A DNA stretch of 64,000 nucleotides from JBHGAV01 sp041946685. GTDB lineage: Bacteria; Acidobacteriota; Terriglobia; Bryobacterales; Bryobacteraceae. The stretch spans positions 34,507-98,506 of the forward strand of contig JBHGAV010000007.1 of NCBI GenBank assembly GCA_041946685.1. The letters run 5' to 3'. Numbering within the stretch: position 1 is the first letter of the stretch; every line of letters starts with the position of its first letter. The notes below the pieces were generated by a model. It searched no databases and was not told where the DNA came from. It saw only the letters and a list, made by a program, of their open reading frames with translations. Positions 40,269 through 49,559 of the stretch are shown one piece after another. The translations under genes were made by a program, and so were the position numbers.

Positions 40269-42029
40269 TCAGGCGCCCTGGCCTGGAGCGGCGATGTTCC
40301 GTATTGCCGCCTCCCCAAGCCGCTCGCGGAGCTGGGTCAGGTAAAGGCTGCGTGGCGTCACGTGCACGTCCAGCGACTCGATATGCCCGTTCTCTTTGGT
40401 CGTGTCCTGCAAGGGGATGTTGAAGACCACCGCGTTGACCCCGATGTGTCCGAACGAATAGTTCTGGGCCGTCGGCGGCTTCTGGACGAGGAAGTATCCC
40501 TCGCAATTCCAGAAAACCGTGTTGGCGCCCGCCCATCCGATGTTGATGTTTTTCCAGAACCGGGCGGTCAAGGGCGCGCGGATGTTGTCATAGAGGCTGC
40601 CCGTCGCCCATTGCTCATGCGGTTCGCTTGAGGAGTACGGATTCGTCGCCACGCAATCCAGGAACACGTTGCCTGACGCCGTGGGCTGGCCCGTCATAAA
40701 CGAGTGGCGCCCCTTGTCGGAGGCGCAGCGCTGCACCAGCGCGAGCTGCCCGCGCAGGGCAAACACGAACCTCCGGGCACCCGCCCTCTGCGACACCGGC
40801 TCGCGGGACACGCAGTCCTGCACGGTGATCCACTTGGAGCCGCGCTGCGTGCCGACCATGCTGTAGACGAAATGCAGCGCGGTCACGTTCCGGACCCAGG
40901 CGTTCTTGATGTTGTCGAAGGTGATGAAGTTGTAGTAGTGATCTTCGTCGGAGTAGTATTCCTCGGCGACGTAGTTCTGGCGGTCCATGTTGCCGTACGC
41001 TTTGGTCCGCTTGGTCGGATCGAACTCCGACATGCCCCGGAGGTTCTCCACGCCGACCTTCTCGATGCGTCCGGAGTCGTCGTACTTCACCACCTCTCCG
41101 CCGCCCCACCGCTTCTCAATGGCGCAGGTTATCGGTGCGTCGATCGTGATCGTGTTCCCCTGGACGGCGACCACCACCCGGTCCAACTCGACGTTGAACG
41201 GGCGCCATCGGCTCATGGGGCTCTCTCCGTTCATGCCCACGGCGTCGATCCATTCCTGATTTCCGATGCGCCGCACGAGCACCGTGTCTCCCGGCTTGAA
41301 ACCGCTGGCGGACGTCACCCGGAAGCTCCGCGCGCCGACCGGCACGTAGTCGTCCGCGACAGCCTGTTTGGTCTCCTCCTTCGCTACCGGGCCCGATGGG
41401 CCGCCGATTACGATGAGCGTCGGCTGCATCGGCATGCCGCCGCCTCGCGCGCGGGCGGGAGCACCCTCAGGTCCACGTGGGGGTGCGCCTTCAGGACCGC
41501 GGGCGGGAGCAGCGTCCGGAGCAGCACCGGGCGCGCTGGCGGGGCCACCGGCCGGACCGCGGCCACCGGCGGAAGCGCGCGGGTTGCCAGTGCCGATGAG
41601 TATGGTCCCGGTATCGCCCATGCCTTCTCCTCGCAGCACCACTCCGCTCACCTGGATTCTCAGAGGTGTCGCCATCTTGTAGTAGCCCATCTTGAGAAGC
41701 ACCGCGCCCCTGAAGCCGTTCCTGTCGAGCGGCAACGCGGATACCTTGTCAATGGCTGCCTGAAGGTTCGCCGTATTGTCCCCCGCGACCGGCCAGACCG
41801 TCTCCTTGACGGGCACCGTCGGAATCGGAACCCCGCCTCCGCCATATCCGGCATAGGAGAAGTCGGGGATGGTGTTGCCTTGCTCATCCGGAACATAGAC
41901 GAGCTTGCCGTCGGCGCCTGGATAGACCTTGGAAACGGTCGGAGGGATGTCCGCAACCTGTGCGCCGGCCACAGCCGCGGGCGCGAGCGACATCTGCATC
42001 ATTCTTCGGCGGGAAAAAATGGCTTTCAT
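40269..42029 (-). CDS. Tat-exported pectate-lyase-like beta-helix protein, copy A with low-complexity insert
   Basis: 586 residues from ATG 42029 (GGGAGA upstream; signal with SRRRMMQMSLAPAAV). It is highly similar along its length to the 38612 protein: same VSK-VYPGADGKLVYVPDEQG start, AAIDKVSALPLDRNGFRGAVL, and the same C-terminal THVMPRS-type block as VHVTPRSLYLTQLRERLGEAA. The main difference is an insert of about 50 residues made almost only of Ala, Gly, Pro and Arg, near residues 148-200 and coded around 41430-41586. It contains the repeat GPEGAP-x-R. The insert sits in a loop of the beta-helix, so it may be a disordered spacer. Function as for its twin. Confidence 0.8.
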   Translation of the reverse strand: MKAIFSRRRMMQMSLAPAAVAGAQVADIPPTVSKVYPGADGKLVYVPDEQGNTIPDFSYAGYGGGGVPIPTVPVKETVWPVAGDNTANLQAAIDKVSALPLDRNGFRGAVLLKMGYYKMATPLRIQVSGVVLRGEGMGDTGTILIGTGNPRASAGGRGPAGGPASAPGAAPDAAPARGPEGAPPRGPEGAPARARGGGMPMQPTLIVIGGPSGPVAKEETKQAVADDYVPVGARSFRVTSASGFKPGDTVLVRRIGNQEWIDAVGMNGESPMSRWRPFNVELDRVVVAVQGNTITIDAPITCAIEKRWGGGEVVKYDDSGRIEKVGVENLRGMSEFDPTKRTKAYGNMDRQNYVAEEYYSDEDHYYNFITFDNIKNAWVRNVTALHFVYSMVGTQRGSKWITVQDCVSREPVSQRAGARRFVFALRGQLALVQRCASDKGRHSFMTGQPTASGNVFLDCVATNPYSSSEPHEQWATGSLYDNIRAPLTARFWKNINIGWAGANTVFWNCEGYFLVQKPPTAQNYSFGHIGVNAVVFNIPLQDTTKENGHIESLDVHVTPRSLYLTQLRERLGEAAIRNIAAPGQGA

Positions 42030-42042
42030 GGCGTGGTCTCCC

Positions 42043-43242
42043 TCAACCTGCAACGGGCCCGCGGCGCTGCCTCGGAGGCGCCCCACCGGGGACCGCGCGG
42101 ATGTCGAACCTGGCCTGCTCGACCGGCGTTCCGATCACCTCGATCTGCCTCAGGTCCCGGGTGCCGACTCCGAGCTGCTCTGCCAGCCGCAGGCTGCTGT
42201 CGCAGCGCTCGAACGGCGCCGTGCCCCGGTCCGCCATCGGATCGAATCCCATCACGGCCGTTCCGACAGCGTCCACGGTCACCGCGTTCGTGCCGACGAG
42301 CAACACACCGGGACTGCACGGACGCGCGCCCGGACTCCAAGGACCTTCGCCTCCGGCCATGCTCTCGATGAAGTCCACAACAGATAGGTGGATCGGGCAC
42401 GCCGCCGCGATGTCGGCGACGCAGCGCGGCACCCGATAAGTGTCCTGACGAGGGCTCGTGGGGTCGATCTCGGGCGGCGAGCTCTTGGGAGGCTGGCGCC
42501 GGCCGGCGTGTATGATCTCCTGTCTTCCGCCGCGCGGAATCGGCAGCGGCTCGTCCACCCCCGCGCGGCCCCCGTAGATCGTATTGGGAGTGTTGCCGTA
42601 GCAGTTCTTCATGGCGATGGTGATTCCGGCGGTGGTGTGCTCCTTCATCTTGGTTACCGAAACCAGCACGTCGGACTCGTAGAAGGCCGTGCACAGGTCG
42701 TAGGCCGGGAATAGCAGACCGCCGTAGGGCACTTTGAACCGCGTATAGGGCTTGCTGCCCGGATAAGGCAGGTTCGTGTTGATGAATTCCACGTTCGGGG
42801 CGGCGCTCAGGAGCGGCCGGATGTCCCAACTGGCCTGGTACATCCATTCTTGGAGGGAGTGCGGCGGAGCCTCTGCCGCACCCTGCGGCATGTCGACGCC
42901 CTCGACCACGCGAATGCGCCGGGCGCCGGCTCTGTGAAGCAGATGTATCGTGGCGCCGACAATCTGGGGATGCGACCAATAGGTCCTGCTGGCCGGCAGG
43001 TAGCCCAGCCTCGTGTTCGGCCCGCCGGTGAAGTTGATCTTGACCGCAACGGTCTTGCCCTTGACCAGCCGCCCCAGCCCGCCGACCTGGTCCATCATCT
43101 TCTCCATGACCGGCAGGCATTGATCGTACGTCCTGCACTTGGCGACCGCGACCGGGGCGGTCGGCGCCTTCGGCGCAGCGGCGCGCACCTGCGCACCGGC
43201 AACGGCGAGCGTTCCCAAAAACAATCGTCGGCTATGATCCAT
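42043..43242 (-). CDS. Tat-exported DUF362 protein
   Basis: 399 residues. ATG 43242 is preceded by GGGGGAA and opens the Tat signal SRRLFLGTLAVAGAQ. DUF362 features: VKINFTGGPNTRLGYLPASRTYWSHPQIV (about 68-96), a Gly/Arg-rich turn GARRIRVVEG, FPAYDLCTAFYESDVLVSVTKMKEHTTAGITIAMKNCYGNTP (about 172-213) and VDAVGTAVMGFDP near 310. No four-cysteine ferredoxin cluster of the kind some DUF362 proteins carry is evident. The reaction is unknown. It sits 13 bases before the beta-helix pair and is co-directional with it, so it likely belongs to the same glycan operon. Confidence 0.85.
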   Translation of the reverse strand: MDHSRRLFLGTLAVAGAQVRAAAPKAPTAPVAVAKCRTYDQCLPVMEKMMDQVGGLGRLVKGKTVAVKINFTGGPNTRLGYLPASRTYWSHPQIVGATIHLLHRAGARRIRVVEGVDMPQGAAEAPPHSLQEWMYQASWDIRPLLSAAPNVEFINTNLPYPGSKPYTRFKVPYGGLLFPAYDLCTAFYESDVLVSVTKMKEHTTAGITIAMKNCYGNTPNTIYGGRAGVDEPLPIPRGGRQEIIHAGRRQPPKSSPPEIDPTSPRQDTYRVPRCVADIAAACPIHLSVVDFIESMAGGEGPWSPGARPCSPGVLLVGTNAVTVDAVGTAVMGFDPMADRGTAPFERCDSSLRLAEQLGVGTRDLRQIEVIGTPVEQARFDIRAVPGGAPPRQRRGPVAG

Positions 43243-43257
43243 ATCGTTCCCCCAGAG

Positions 43258-44733
43258 TCAGACTTCGAAATCCAGCGCTACATAAGAGGCCATCGACGGC
43301 AGGTGATACTCCGTCCCGCCGTCCTCACTGGCCGTCACCTCGACCGGCGTCGGCCCCTCTCCGTCAAGGGTCCAAAGCCGCGCGCTTCGATACTTGTGCC
43401 TCGTCCAGGCGGTGGCGTTGCTCGAGGAACGCCCGCCCGAGGAGTACGACAGGAGTTGCAGCAGTGCCCGCTTGCCGTCCGGGGAGGCCGTGTAGTTGAA
43501 CCCTCCTGATGCGCTGGCGTTGAACAGCTTCGCGACGTCGTTGGCGTGGCTGAGCAGTTGTTGTATGTCGATCACGAAAGCCCAGGGGTCGCTCAGCGCT
43601 TCCCTGGCGATCGCGATGCGGCCTTTCCCGAGGGTGCGCACGTCGAATCGGCGGTGGGAGCTTGCTCCGGCCGTTCCCTCCGCGCCCCACTTAGGACCCG
43701 TGATCAGGAGCCCGCCCTGCTGCACGAAACTCAATAGGCTCTTGCGGACTTGCGGCGACGGTTGCGCGCTGTCTGCCCACACGGCGGCCTTCAGCCCCGT
43801 GAGGTCGGGAACGCCTTTCCCCAGGTTCCAAATGACGCGATATAGCAGGTCTCGGCGCGACGACAGGTTCAGGATCTCCCCGCTGAAATCGAAGTTCTCG
43901 CCCGAGAAGTCGGAGATCACCCCGACCACGCCCAGCGACCGGTACGACTTCCATTCGCGGTGCCCGTCGAAGAAGGAGACCGCGTTCCAGATCGTCTTCA
44001 GCGTGCCACCCGCCGTGGCGTTCCTCTCGGCCAGACTTGCCCGCAGAGCTTCGTCCAGAGAGATCACCCAGCGGCCTCCCGCCGCTTCCGCATCGCACAC
44101 GGCCAGCGGGTATCGCTGCGGCTGGACGACAGCGCCCTTGCCCGGTGGATCATACATCACCCAAACCCGCGAGTTGACGCGCGCGCGGGCCAATTGAATA
44201 TACCAGCCATTGGAGTCGAGCCAGGGCACGCCCGTAGGCCCGGCGGACGGCTCATCGCGGCGGATCGGCGTCACCCCCGGCCAGACATTATCCGTGACGG
44301 GAAGCACCGGTGCAGTCGTGTCCCAGGGCGCGTGGGCCCTGTCGCCCCAGGGGATGACCGGGAACTCGGACTTGCCGCTGAATCCCTGGATCGCGACCGC
44401 CGAAAGCCCGGCTGCCTGAGCCGCGGCGATGACGGCCTTGCTGTCAGGCTCACCGTCCACCCATCCGACCACAGCCAGGTTCCGCTGACGCGCGGCATCC
44501 ACCAGGGGCCGGATCGTTCGTTGCTGCTCGGCGTCTTCGGATAGACCTGCCGCCCAACTGACAACCAGGCAGTTCACCGGGGCGCCCTGAAGGATCTCGA
44601 GCGCCGCCGGACCATGCCAGTATTCGAGTACCTGCCTCACTTGGGCATTGAAGCCGTCTGTTTTCTGACGCTTGGCGATTTCGAGCGGTCCGCTCGGCCA
44701 GCGCATGGGAATCGAGTCTTGAAGTGCATTCAT
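43258..44733 (-). CDS. Protein of unknown function in glycan operon
   Basis: 491 residues from ATG 44733 (MNALQDSIPMRWPSG). The open frame extends upstream but has no plausible start and no coding character there. There is no signal peptide, unlike its Tat-exported neighbours. The N-terminal half may be a TIM-barrel (VVSWAAGLSEDAEQQRTIRPLVDAARQRNLAVVGWVDGEPDSKAVIAAAQAAGLSAV is the barrel-like stretch, read here in short pieces only). Then NGWYIQLARARVNSRVWVMYDPPG and a glutamine-amidotransferase-like C-terminal part (SFVQQGGLLITGPKWG). This layout recalls hypothetical glycosidase-like proteins, but I cannot assign a family. The 205 bases upstream are shared with the divergent receptor gene. 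Confidence 0.72.
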   Translation of the reverse strand: MNALQDSIPMRWPSGPLEIAKRQKTDGFNAQVRQVLEYWHGPAALEILQGAPVNCLVVSWAAGLSEDAEQQRTIRPLVDAARQRNLAVVGWVDGEPDSKAVIAAAQAAGLSAVAIQGFSGKSEFPVIPWGDRAHAPWDTTAPVLPVTDNVWPGVTPIRRDEPSAGPTGVPWLDSNGWYIQLARARVNSRVWVMYDPPGKGAVVQPQRYPLAVCDAEAAGGRWVISLDEALRASLAERNATAGGTLKTIWNAVSFFDGHREWKSYRSLGVVGVISDFSGENFDFSGEILNLSSRRDLLYRVIWNLGKGVPDLTGLKAAVWADSAQPSPQVRKSLLSFVQQGGLLITGPKWGAEGTAGASSHRRFDVRTLGKGRIAIAREALSDPWAFVIDIQQLLSHANDVAKLFNASASGGFNYTASPDGKRALLQLLSYSSGGRSSSNATAWTRHKYRSARLWTLDGEGPTPVEVTASEDGGTEYHLPSMASYVALDFEV

Positions 44734-44803
44734 GGGTCTGTACTCTGTTGGGACGCCGTACCCCTTGCGATTGTAACAGGCTACAGGGCGCCGCTCTGGG
44801 CCC

Positions 44804-44816
44804 TTGGCATAGATAT
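44804..44816 (+). promoter_or_regulatory. TTGGCATAGATAT element before the 44939 receptor
   Basis: Identical to the minus-strand block at 38467-38479. It lies 122 bases before the receptor ATG and 70 bases from the divergent 44733 start. A palindrome AGATATCT (44811-44818) overlaps it. The conserved position before two receptors suggests common control. Confidence 0.45.
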
Positions 44817-44938
44817 CTTGATCATCTTTAAGGTTGGTGTTACAGTATCGGGGTGAAATCTTCCGGTGTTGCGTAACGGGAGGGACGTTCCGCTGCACCG
44901 CGACGGGGTTGAAGACAGCAGTTGGAGGGGAAGAGCGA

Positions 44939-47900
44939 ATGAAACCTTTGAGGCAAGTAGTCTGTGGTTTGCTTGTTGTCCTGTCCGTTTCCGCCCAAGG
45001 CGATCGCGGATCGGTAACGGGGACAGTGACCGATCCCGCCAAGGCGGTTGTCCCGAACGCCGCTGTCTCTATGCGGAACCTGGAAACGGCGTCGCAGTAC
45101 CAGACCGTGACAACTGAGACGGGCAACTACACGCTTCCGCAGTTGCCGTCGGGGACGTACGAGCTGGTCGTGGAGGCGCCCGGTTTCAGCCGGTTCGTTC
45201 AACAGGGGATCCGAGTGGTGATCGCGGGGACGGTGCGTATCGACGTCGTGTTGCAGATCGGCTCTACTTCCGAGTCGGTGACGGTGAGCGCCGACGCTCC
45301 GCTGCTTCGCACCGAAGGCGCGGAGCAGAGCTACAACATCCGGACCGAGCTTATTGACGCTCTGCCGCTTAACTTCAGCGCGCGAGGCCCCGGAAGCTTG
45401 CGCAATCCGTTTACGTTCGTTCAGATCCTGCCCGGCGCGAGGATCGAGAACAGGAACGATATCCGGATCAATGGGAATACAACTATTGGCATCCTGCTGG
45501 AAGGCCACGATCTCACCATGCCCATGGGCCCGGAGAACTCCGACATGGTCGCACCATCGGTGGAGGCGGTCCAGGAAATCGCGGTGCAGACCAGCAACTT
45601 CTCGGCCGAGTATGGCCAGGTGGCCGCCGGCCTGTTCAACTTCACCACCAAGAGCGGATCGAACGCTTACCACGGCGGTGGTTACGAGTACCTCGTGAAC
45701 GAGCTGTTCAATGCCGGCCAGCCATACTCGAACAATGGGAAAGGCGAGCACGTCAAGATCAAGGACCGCAAGCATGACTGGGGCGCCAGCCTCGGCGGGC
45801 CGGTTTGGATCCCCAAGATTTACAACGGCAGAGACCGGACATTCTTCTTCGCGAACTTCGAGAAATACGTCAACCGCCGCCAGTACGGGGGGACCTTCGC
45901 GACCGTTCCGACGGAGGACTTCCGGAACGGCAACTTCGGCGCGGTGTTGACCGGAAAAAACCTCGCCACCGACCCGCTTGGCCGCGCCATTCTGGAGAAC
46001 ACGATCTACGATCCGAACACGACTCGCGTGCAGAACGGCGCGCGCGTTCGCGACCCATTCCAGAACAACATCATTCCGGCCTCCCAGTTCGATCCGGTCG
46101 CGGCGAAGATTCAGTCCTACATCCCGATGCCGACCCGCGCCGGGCAAACCAACAACTTCGAGCAGGTGTACAAGACCCACCGTCTCAACGAGATCACAAG
46201 CATCAAGATCGACCACAGCTTCAGTTCGACCTCGAAGATCTCGTTTTACGATCACTACTACCGCGCCAAGTTCGGCAACAACGGAGCTGATGGCCTGCCG
46301 GCGCCGATCACTGCCCTGCGAAAAGGCCTGGCCCGCACGCACACCGTTCGCATTACGTATGACCACTCCCTGACTCCCACCCTTCTGCTGCATGCCGGCG
46401 CCGGCATCGTTCGCCAGCGCGTGCCCGACGAAGCGGTGGATGGCGTCATGTTCTACGATTCGGTGAAGGAGCTTGGTCTCATCGGCGCGCTTGGCTTGGG
46501 GTTTCCTCGAATCACCGGACTCTCCGCTTCGCTGGGTGGCATGAGCCTGGGCATGGGGCCGACCAACGGCCAGGTGTACTACGCCGACAAACCCTCCGGC
46601 TCGGTAAGCGCAACGCACGTGCGGAGCAACCACACCTTCAAGCTGGGCGCCGACTGGCACCGGGACACTTACGCTAAAAAGAACTGGGAGAACCGGTGGG
46701 GCACCTATACGTTCAGCAACCAGCAGACCACACTGCCGTCCACCCAAGGGCAGAACCTGTCCGGCGGGAGTGTGGGCTTCGCTTACGCCAGTTTTCTGCT
46801 CGGCCTGGCGAACAGTTCCAGCATCATGAACCAGTCGGACCCGCAGTACCGCAAGGATGCCTGGTCCATGTACATTCAGGACACCTGGAAGGTCACGCGG
46901 AAGCTAACGCTGGACTACGGCGTGCGCTGGGACTACATGACCAGGATGCGGGAGCTTTGGTACCGCATCGCTTCGTTCGATCCCGTGCGGCCCAATCCGG
47001 CGGCGGGCAACCTGCCCGGTGCGACGAGCTACGAAGGCTATGGGCCGGGCCGCTGCAACTGCACTTTTGCTCCTACGTACCCTTACGCCATAGGACCGCG
47101 CATCGGCGTTGCCTACCAGCTAACCTCAAAGACCGTGTTCCGCGGCGGATTCGGGGTCTCGTACAGCCGGACTGCTGACTTCTCCTGGTTGGGCGCGTCG
47201 AGCGGCGTCGGATACAACACGCTGAACTTCGACTCGCCTTCCTACGGCGATCCTGCCGTGACGTTCAAGAACGGCATGCGTTACAACATCAACGAGCTGT
47301 ACGCAGCCAGCTACGACCCCGGCATTCGCCCGCGGCCGGGTCAGATCGATTCACCGGAGGCCATGGTGGACCGCAACGCCGGCCGGCCTCCAAGAATCGC
47401 CCAGTGGAGCCTCAGTCTCCAGCGGGAGATCATGCGGAACCTGGTTGTGGAGGCCAGCTACGTGGGCAACCGGGGCGTCTGGTTCCAGGCCAACTCTCTG
47501 GTGGCCCTGAACGCGCTTTCGGAAGAGCGGATCAAATCGTTCGGACTGGACATCCACAACGCCGCAGACCGCACGCTGCTTACGTCTAGGCTGGATTCTT
47601 CCACCGCTGCCAGCCGCGGCTTCAATAAGGTGTTCTATTCGGGCTACCCCACATCCGTCACTGTCGCCCAGAGCCTGAGGCCGTACCCGCAGTTTGGCGG
47701 TCTCAGCACGCGCTGGTCGCCCCTTGGGAAGAACTGGTATGACTCGCTTCAGTTGAAGGCTACCAAGCGCTTCTCGCATGGCCTGGAGTTCACATCGGCA
47801 TTCACCTGGCAGAAGGAGCTGTCGATGAGCGGCAGCATCAACAACGTTTTCAACCGGGCCAACCAGAAGTACATCGATGGTGGCTCCCAGCCGTACGTTT

Positions 47901-48505
47901 TCGTTGCCAGCCTCAATTACCAGACCCCGAAGTACGGGCCGAACCGCTACCTGCGGGCCGTTACGGGGGGCTGGACGATTGGTGGCATCGTGCGATACGC
48001 CAGCGGCCGCCTCATCGGCGTGCCCGGCTCGAACAACCAGCTCAGCTCACTGACGTTCCAAAGCACGCGCATGAACCGGGTGGCGGGTGAGCCGCTCTTC
48101 ACCAGGGACGTGAACTGCAAGAGCTGCTTCAACCCGACGACGGACTTCGTTCTGAATCCCAAGGCGTGGTCCGACGCGCCGACGGGGGAATGGGGCTACT
48201 CGGCGGCGTACTACGACGATTACCGCTGGAAGCGCAGTCCTGACGAGCAGGTTAGCATCGGCAGAACGTTCCGTATTCGCGAGCGGTTCTCCTTCAGCAC
48301 CAGGATGGAGTTCTTCAACGTCTTGAACCGGATAGTGCTTCCTGCGCCGACTTCGGGAAATCCTCAGTCCACCCAGACCTGCATTTCGGGGACGGTGTCG
48401 AACGGCGTATGCGCAGCCGGCACCCGTTCGGGCTACGGCTACATTAACACTGCGTCCGTCGGCGGCCAGCGCACCGGCCAGCTCGTGATGCGGTTGCAAT
48501 TCTAA
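44939..48505 (+). CDS. TonB-dependent receptor, Oar-like
   Basis: 1188 residues. ATG 44939 follows GGAGGGG and opens the signal MKPLRQVVCGLLVVLSVSA. Regulatory sandwich about 22-105 (GSVTGTVTDPAKAVVPNAAV, YTLPQLPSGTYELVVEAPGFS), plug about 110-235 (TSESVTVSADAPLL, RIENRNDIRINGNTTIGILLEGHDL), barrel from about 240 (EYGQVAAGLFNFTTKSGSNAYHGG) to the final QLVMRLQF. Ligand unknown. Its surroundings (beta-helix proteins, isomerase, LacI regulator, esterases) suggest a plant glycan. It ends convergently with the TIM-barrel gene across a strong hairpin at 48514-48544. Confidence 0.93.
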   Translation: MKPLRQVVCGLLVVLSVSAQGDRGSVTGTVTDPAKAVVPNAAVSMRNLETASQYQTVTTETGNYTLPQLPSGTYELVVEAPGFSRFVQQGIRVVIAGTVRIDVVLQIGSTSESVTVSADAPLLRTEGAEQSYNIRTELIDALPLNFSARGPGSLRNPFTFVQILPGARIENRNDIRINGNTTIGILLEGHDLTMPMGPENSDMVAPSVEAVQEIAVQTSNFSAEYGQVAAGLFNFTTKSGSNAYHGGGYEYLVNELFNAGQPYSNNGKGEHVKIKDRKHDWGASLGGPVWIPKIYNGRDRTFFFANFEKYVNRRQYGGTFATVPTEDFRNGNFGAVLTGKNLATDPLGRAILENTIYDPNTTRVQNGARVRDPFQNNIIPASQFDPVAAKIQSYIPMPTRAGQTNNFEQVYKTHRLNEITSIKIDHSFSSTSKISFYDHYYRAKFGNNGADGLPAPITALRKGLARTHTVRITYDHSLTPTLLLHAGAGIVRQRVPDEAVDGVMFYDSVKELGLIGALGLGFPRITGLSASLGGMSLGMGPTNGQVYYADKPSGSVSATHVRSNHTFKLGADWHRDTYAKKNWENRWGTYTFSNQQTTLPSTQGQNLSGGSVGFAYASFLLGLANSSSIMNQSDPQYRKDAWSMYIQDTWKVTRKLTLDYGVRWDYMTRMRELWYRIASFDPVRPNPAAGNLPGATSYEGYGPGRCNCTFAPTYPYAIGPRIGVAYQLTSKTVFRGGFGVSYSRTADFSWLGASSGVGYNTLNFDSPSYGDPAVTFKNGMRYNINELYAASYDPGIRPRPGQIDSPEAMVDRNAGRPPRIAQWSLSLQREIMRNLVVEASYVGNRGVWFQANSLVALNALSEERIKSFGLDIHNAADRTLLTSRLDSSTAASRGFNKVFYSGYPTSVTVAQSLRPYPQFGGLSTRWSPLGKNWYDSLQLKATKRFSHGLEFTSAFTWQKELSMSGSINNVFNRANQKYIDGGSQPYVFVASLNYQTPKYGPNRYLRAVTGGWTIGGIVRYASGRLIGVPGSNNQLSSLTFQSTRMNRVAGEPLFTRDVNCKSCFNPTTDFVLNPKAWSDAPTGEWGYSAAYYDDYRWKRSPDEQVSIGRTFRIRERFSFSTRMEFFNVLNRIVLPAPTSGNPQSTQTCISGTVSNGVCAAGTRSGYGYINTASVGGQRTGQLVMRLQF

Positions 48506-48513
48506 CGGATGGC

Positions 48514-48544
48514 GCGGGCGGGGGCCCAGCCGGCTCCCGCCCGC
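48514..48544. terminator. Bidirectional hairpin terminator
   Basis: A 13-base GC-rich stem (48514-48526 with 48532-48544; one position pairs as G-U or mismatch) with a five-base loop. It lies between the convergent receptor (stop 48505) and TIM-barrel gene (stop 48556), so it can serve both strands. Confidence 0.65.
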
Positions 48545-48555
48545 AACCTTCTGCC

Positions 48556-49458
48556 CTATGAACGGAAGGTGTAGCCGAGGTTCTTGAGGTACGCCTTGCT
48601 GATCTCGGCGGTTTCGAGCGGCTTGAGGGGTGGGCCGCCCTCCGGATCCAGCTCCACCATCACAATGTGGAGGTCCTTCTGCGTTTCCAGAAGATTGAGA
48701 ACCGCCGGCAGGTCCACCTTGCCCCTCCCCAACGGACAGTAAGCCGACCAGTACGGCCCGCCGTCGAAGTCCTTGAGATGGACGTGCCGGATGACCGGCA
48801 GGAAGTCCTTCACGATCTTCACGGGGTCCGATCCGCCCTTCTGGAGCTGCCCGACGTCGGGCCCGAACTTCACGTACCTTGTGTCCACCGCTTCCATCAC
48901 GGCGTAGACCTCGTCGCGGAATTCGACACAGGTCCCCGTGTGCTGGTGCATGACACCCGTGATGCCCACGTCGGCGAGCGCCTTGCACATGTCGTTCAGC
49001 GCAGCCACGATGTTCGCCTTGTTTGCGGCGAAATCATAGCTGGGACGCTTGACGTTATTAGGTCCGATCACGGCCACCGAACCTCCGTACTTCTTGATGA
49101 GCTTCCCCCAACCGACCAGTTTGGCGACCTCAGCGCCTCTCTGCGCCGCGTCTGTGAGGTTGACCCCACAGTAGGCGGAGATCAGTGGGAGCTTGGCCTC
49201 ATCCAGCAAGCGCCCCATCCCGCCTTTGGCCTCCCAGGCTTCAATGATGTTTCCGAAGGACTCGAAGCCGTTATAGCCGGCGCTGGCGATATCTTTGATC
49301 GCCTGCTCGGCATTATCCGGCCGGTAGCCCCACGTGATTCCGGTGTGACCGATCTTCAGCCTGGGTGCCGGAGCACCCTTGAGGGCCGGCAGCCCCAACG
49401 CGCCCAAACCGACGCTCGCCGCCAGGGAGAACTCACGGCGGTTCAAATTACGTTTCAT
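48556..49458 (-). CDS. Tat-exported sugar phosphate isomerase/epimerase-like TIM-barrel protein
   Basis: 300 residues from ATG 49458, with GAGGTGA just upstream; the longer in-frame start at 49476 lacks one. Tat signal NRREFSLAASVGLGALG. The mature part is a xylose-isomerase-like (AP endonuclease 2) barrel: KIGHTGITWGYRPDNAEQAIKDI, AGYNGFESFG, then HQHTGTCVEF (His-x-His region), FGPDVGQLQKGGSDP and VHLKDFDGGPYWSAYCPLG. These positions bind the divalent metal in the family. Enzymes of this group interconvert keto and aldo sugars or inositols; the substrate is unknown. Export by Tat places it in the periplasm, which is characteristic of Acidobacteriota and Planctomycetota. It is divergent from the LacI gene. 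Confidence 0.85.
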   Translation of the reverse strand: MKRNLNRREFSLAASVGLGALGLPALKGAPAPRLKIGHTGITWGYRPDNAEQAIKDIASAGYNGFESFGNIIEAWEAKGGMGRLLDEAKLPLISAYCGVNLTDAAQRGAEVAKLVGWGKLIKKYGGSVAVIGPNNVKRPSYDFAANKANIVAALNDMCKALADVGITGVMHQHTGTCVEFRDEVYAVMEAVDTRYVKFGPDVGQLQKGGSDPVKIVKDFLPVIRHVHLKDFDGGPYWSAYCPLGRGKVDLPAVLNLLETQKDLHIVMVELDPEGGPPLKPLETAEISKAYLKNLGYTFRS

Positions 49459-49537
49459 TGCAGTCACCTCGCCCACCCATTTTAGCGTCGCGGCCGAGGC
49501 CGTGTGGGGAGCTCATTCTCACTGCGGACTCGGTGTA

Positions 49538-49543
49538 TATAAT
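49538..49543 (+). promoter_or_regulatory. -10 element of the LacI-type gene
   Basis: TATAAT at 49538-49543 with a weak -35-like TTCTCA at 49516-49521. It overlaps the in-frame ATG at 49542, so that ATG cannot be the start if this promoter is used. Transcription would begin near 49550, leaving a very short leader before ATG 49560. Confidence 0.5.
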
Positions 49544-49559
49544 GGGGTTCGGCATAGCC

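Noticed and set aside
41430..41586. Low-complexity stretch as a separate mobile or repeat element
   Set aside because: It is in frame, lacks flanking duplications, and occupies the same site as a short Gly/Arg run in the twin gene, so it is treated as an insert within the protein.
49458..49544. Longer LacI protein starting at 49458 or 49542
   Set aside because: A perfect TATAAT overlaps 49538-49543 and the added residues do not look like a LacI N-terminus.
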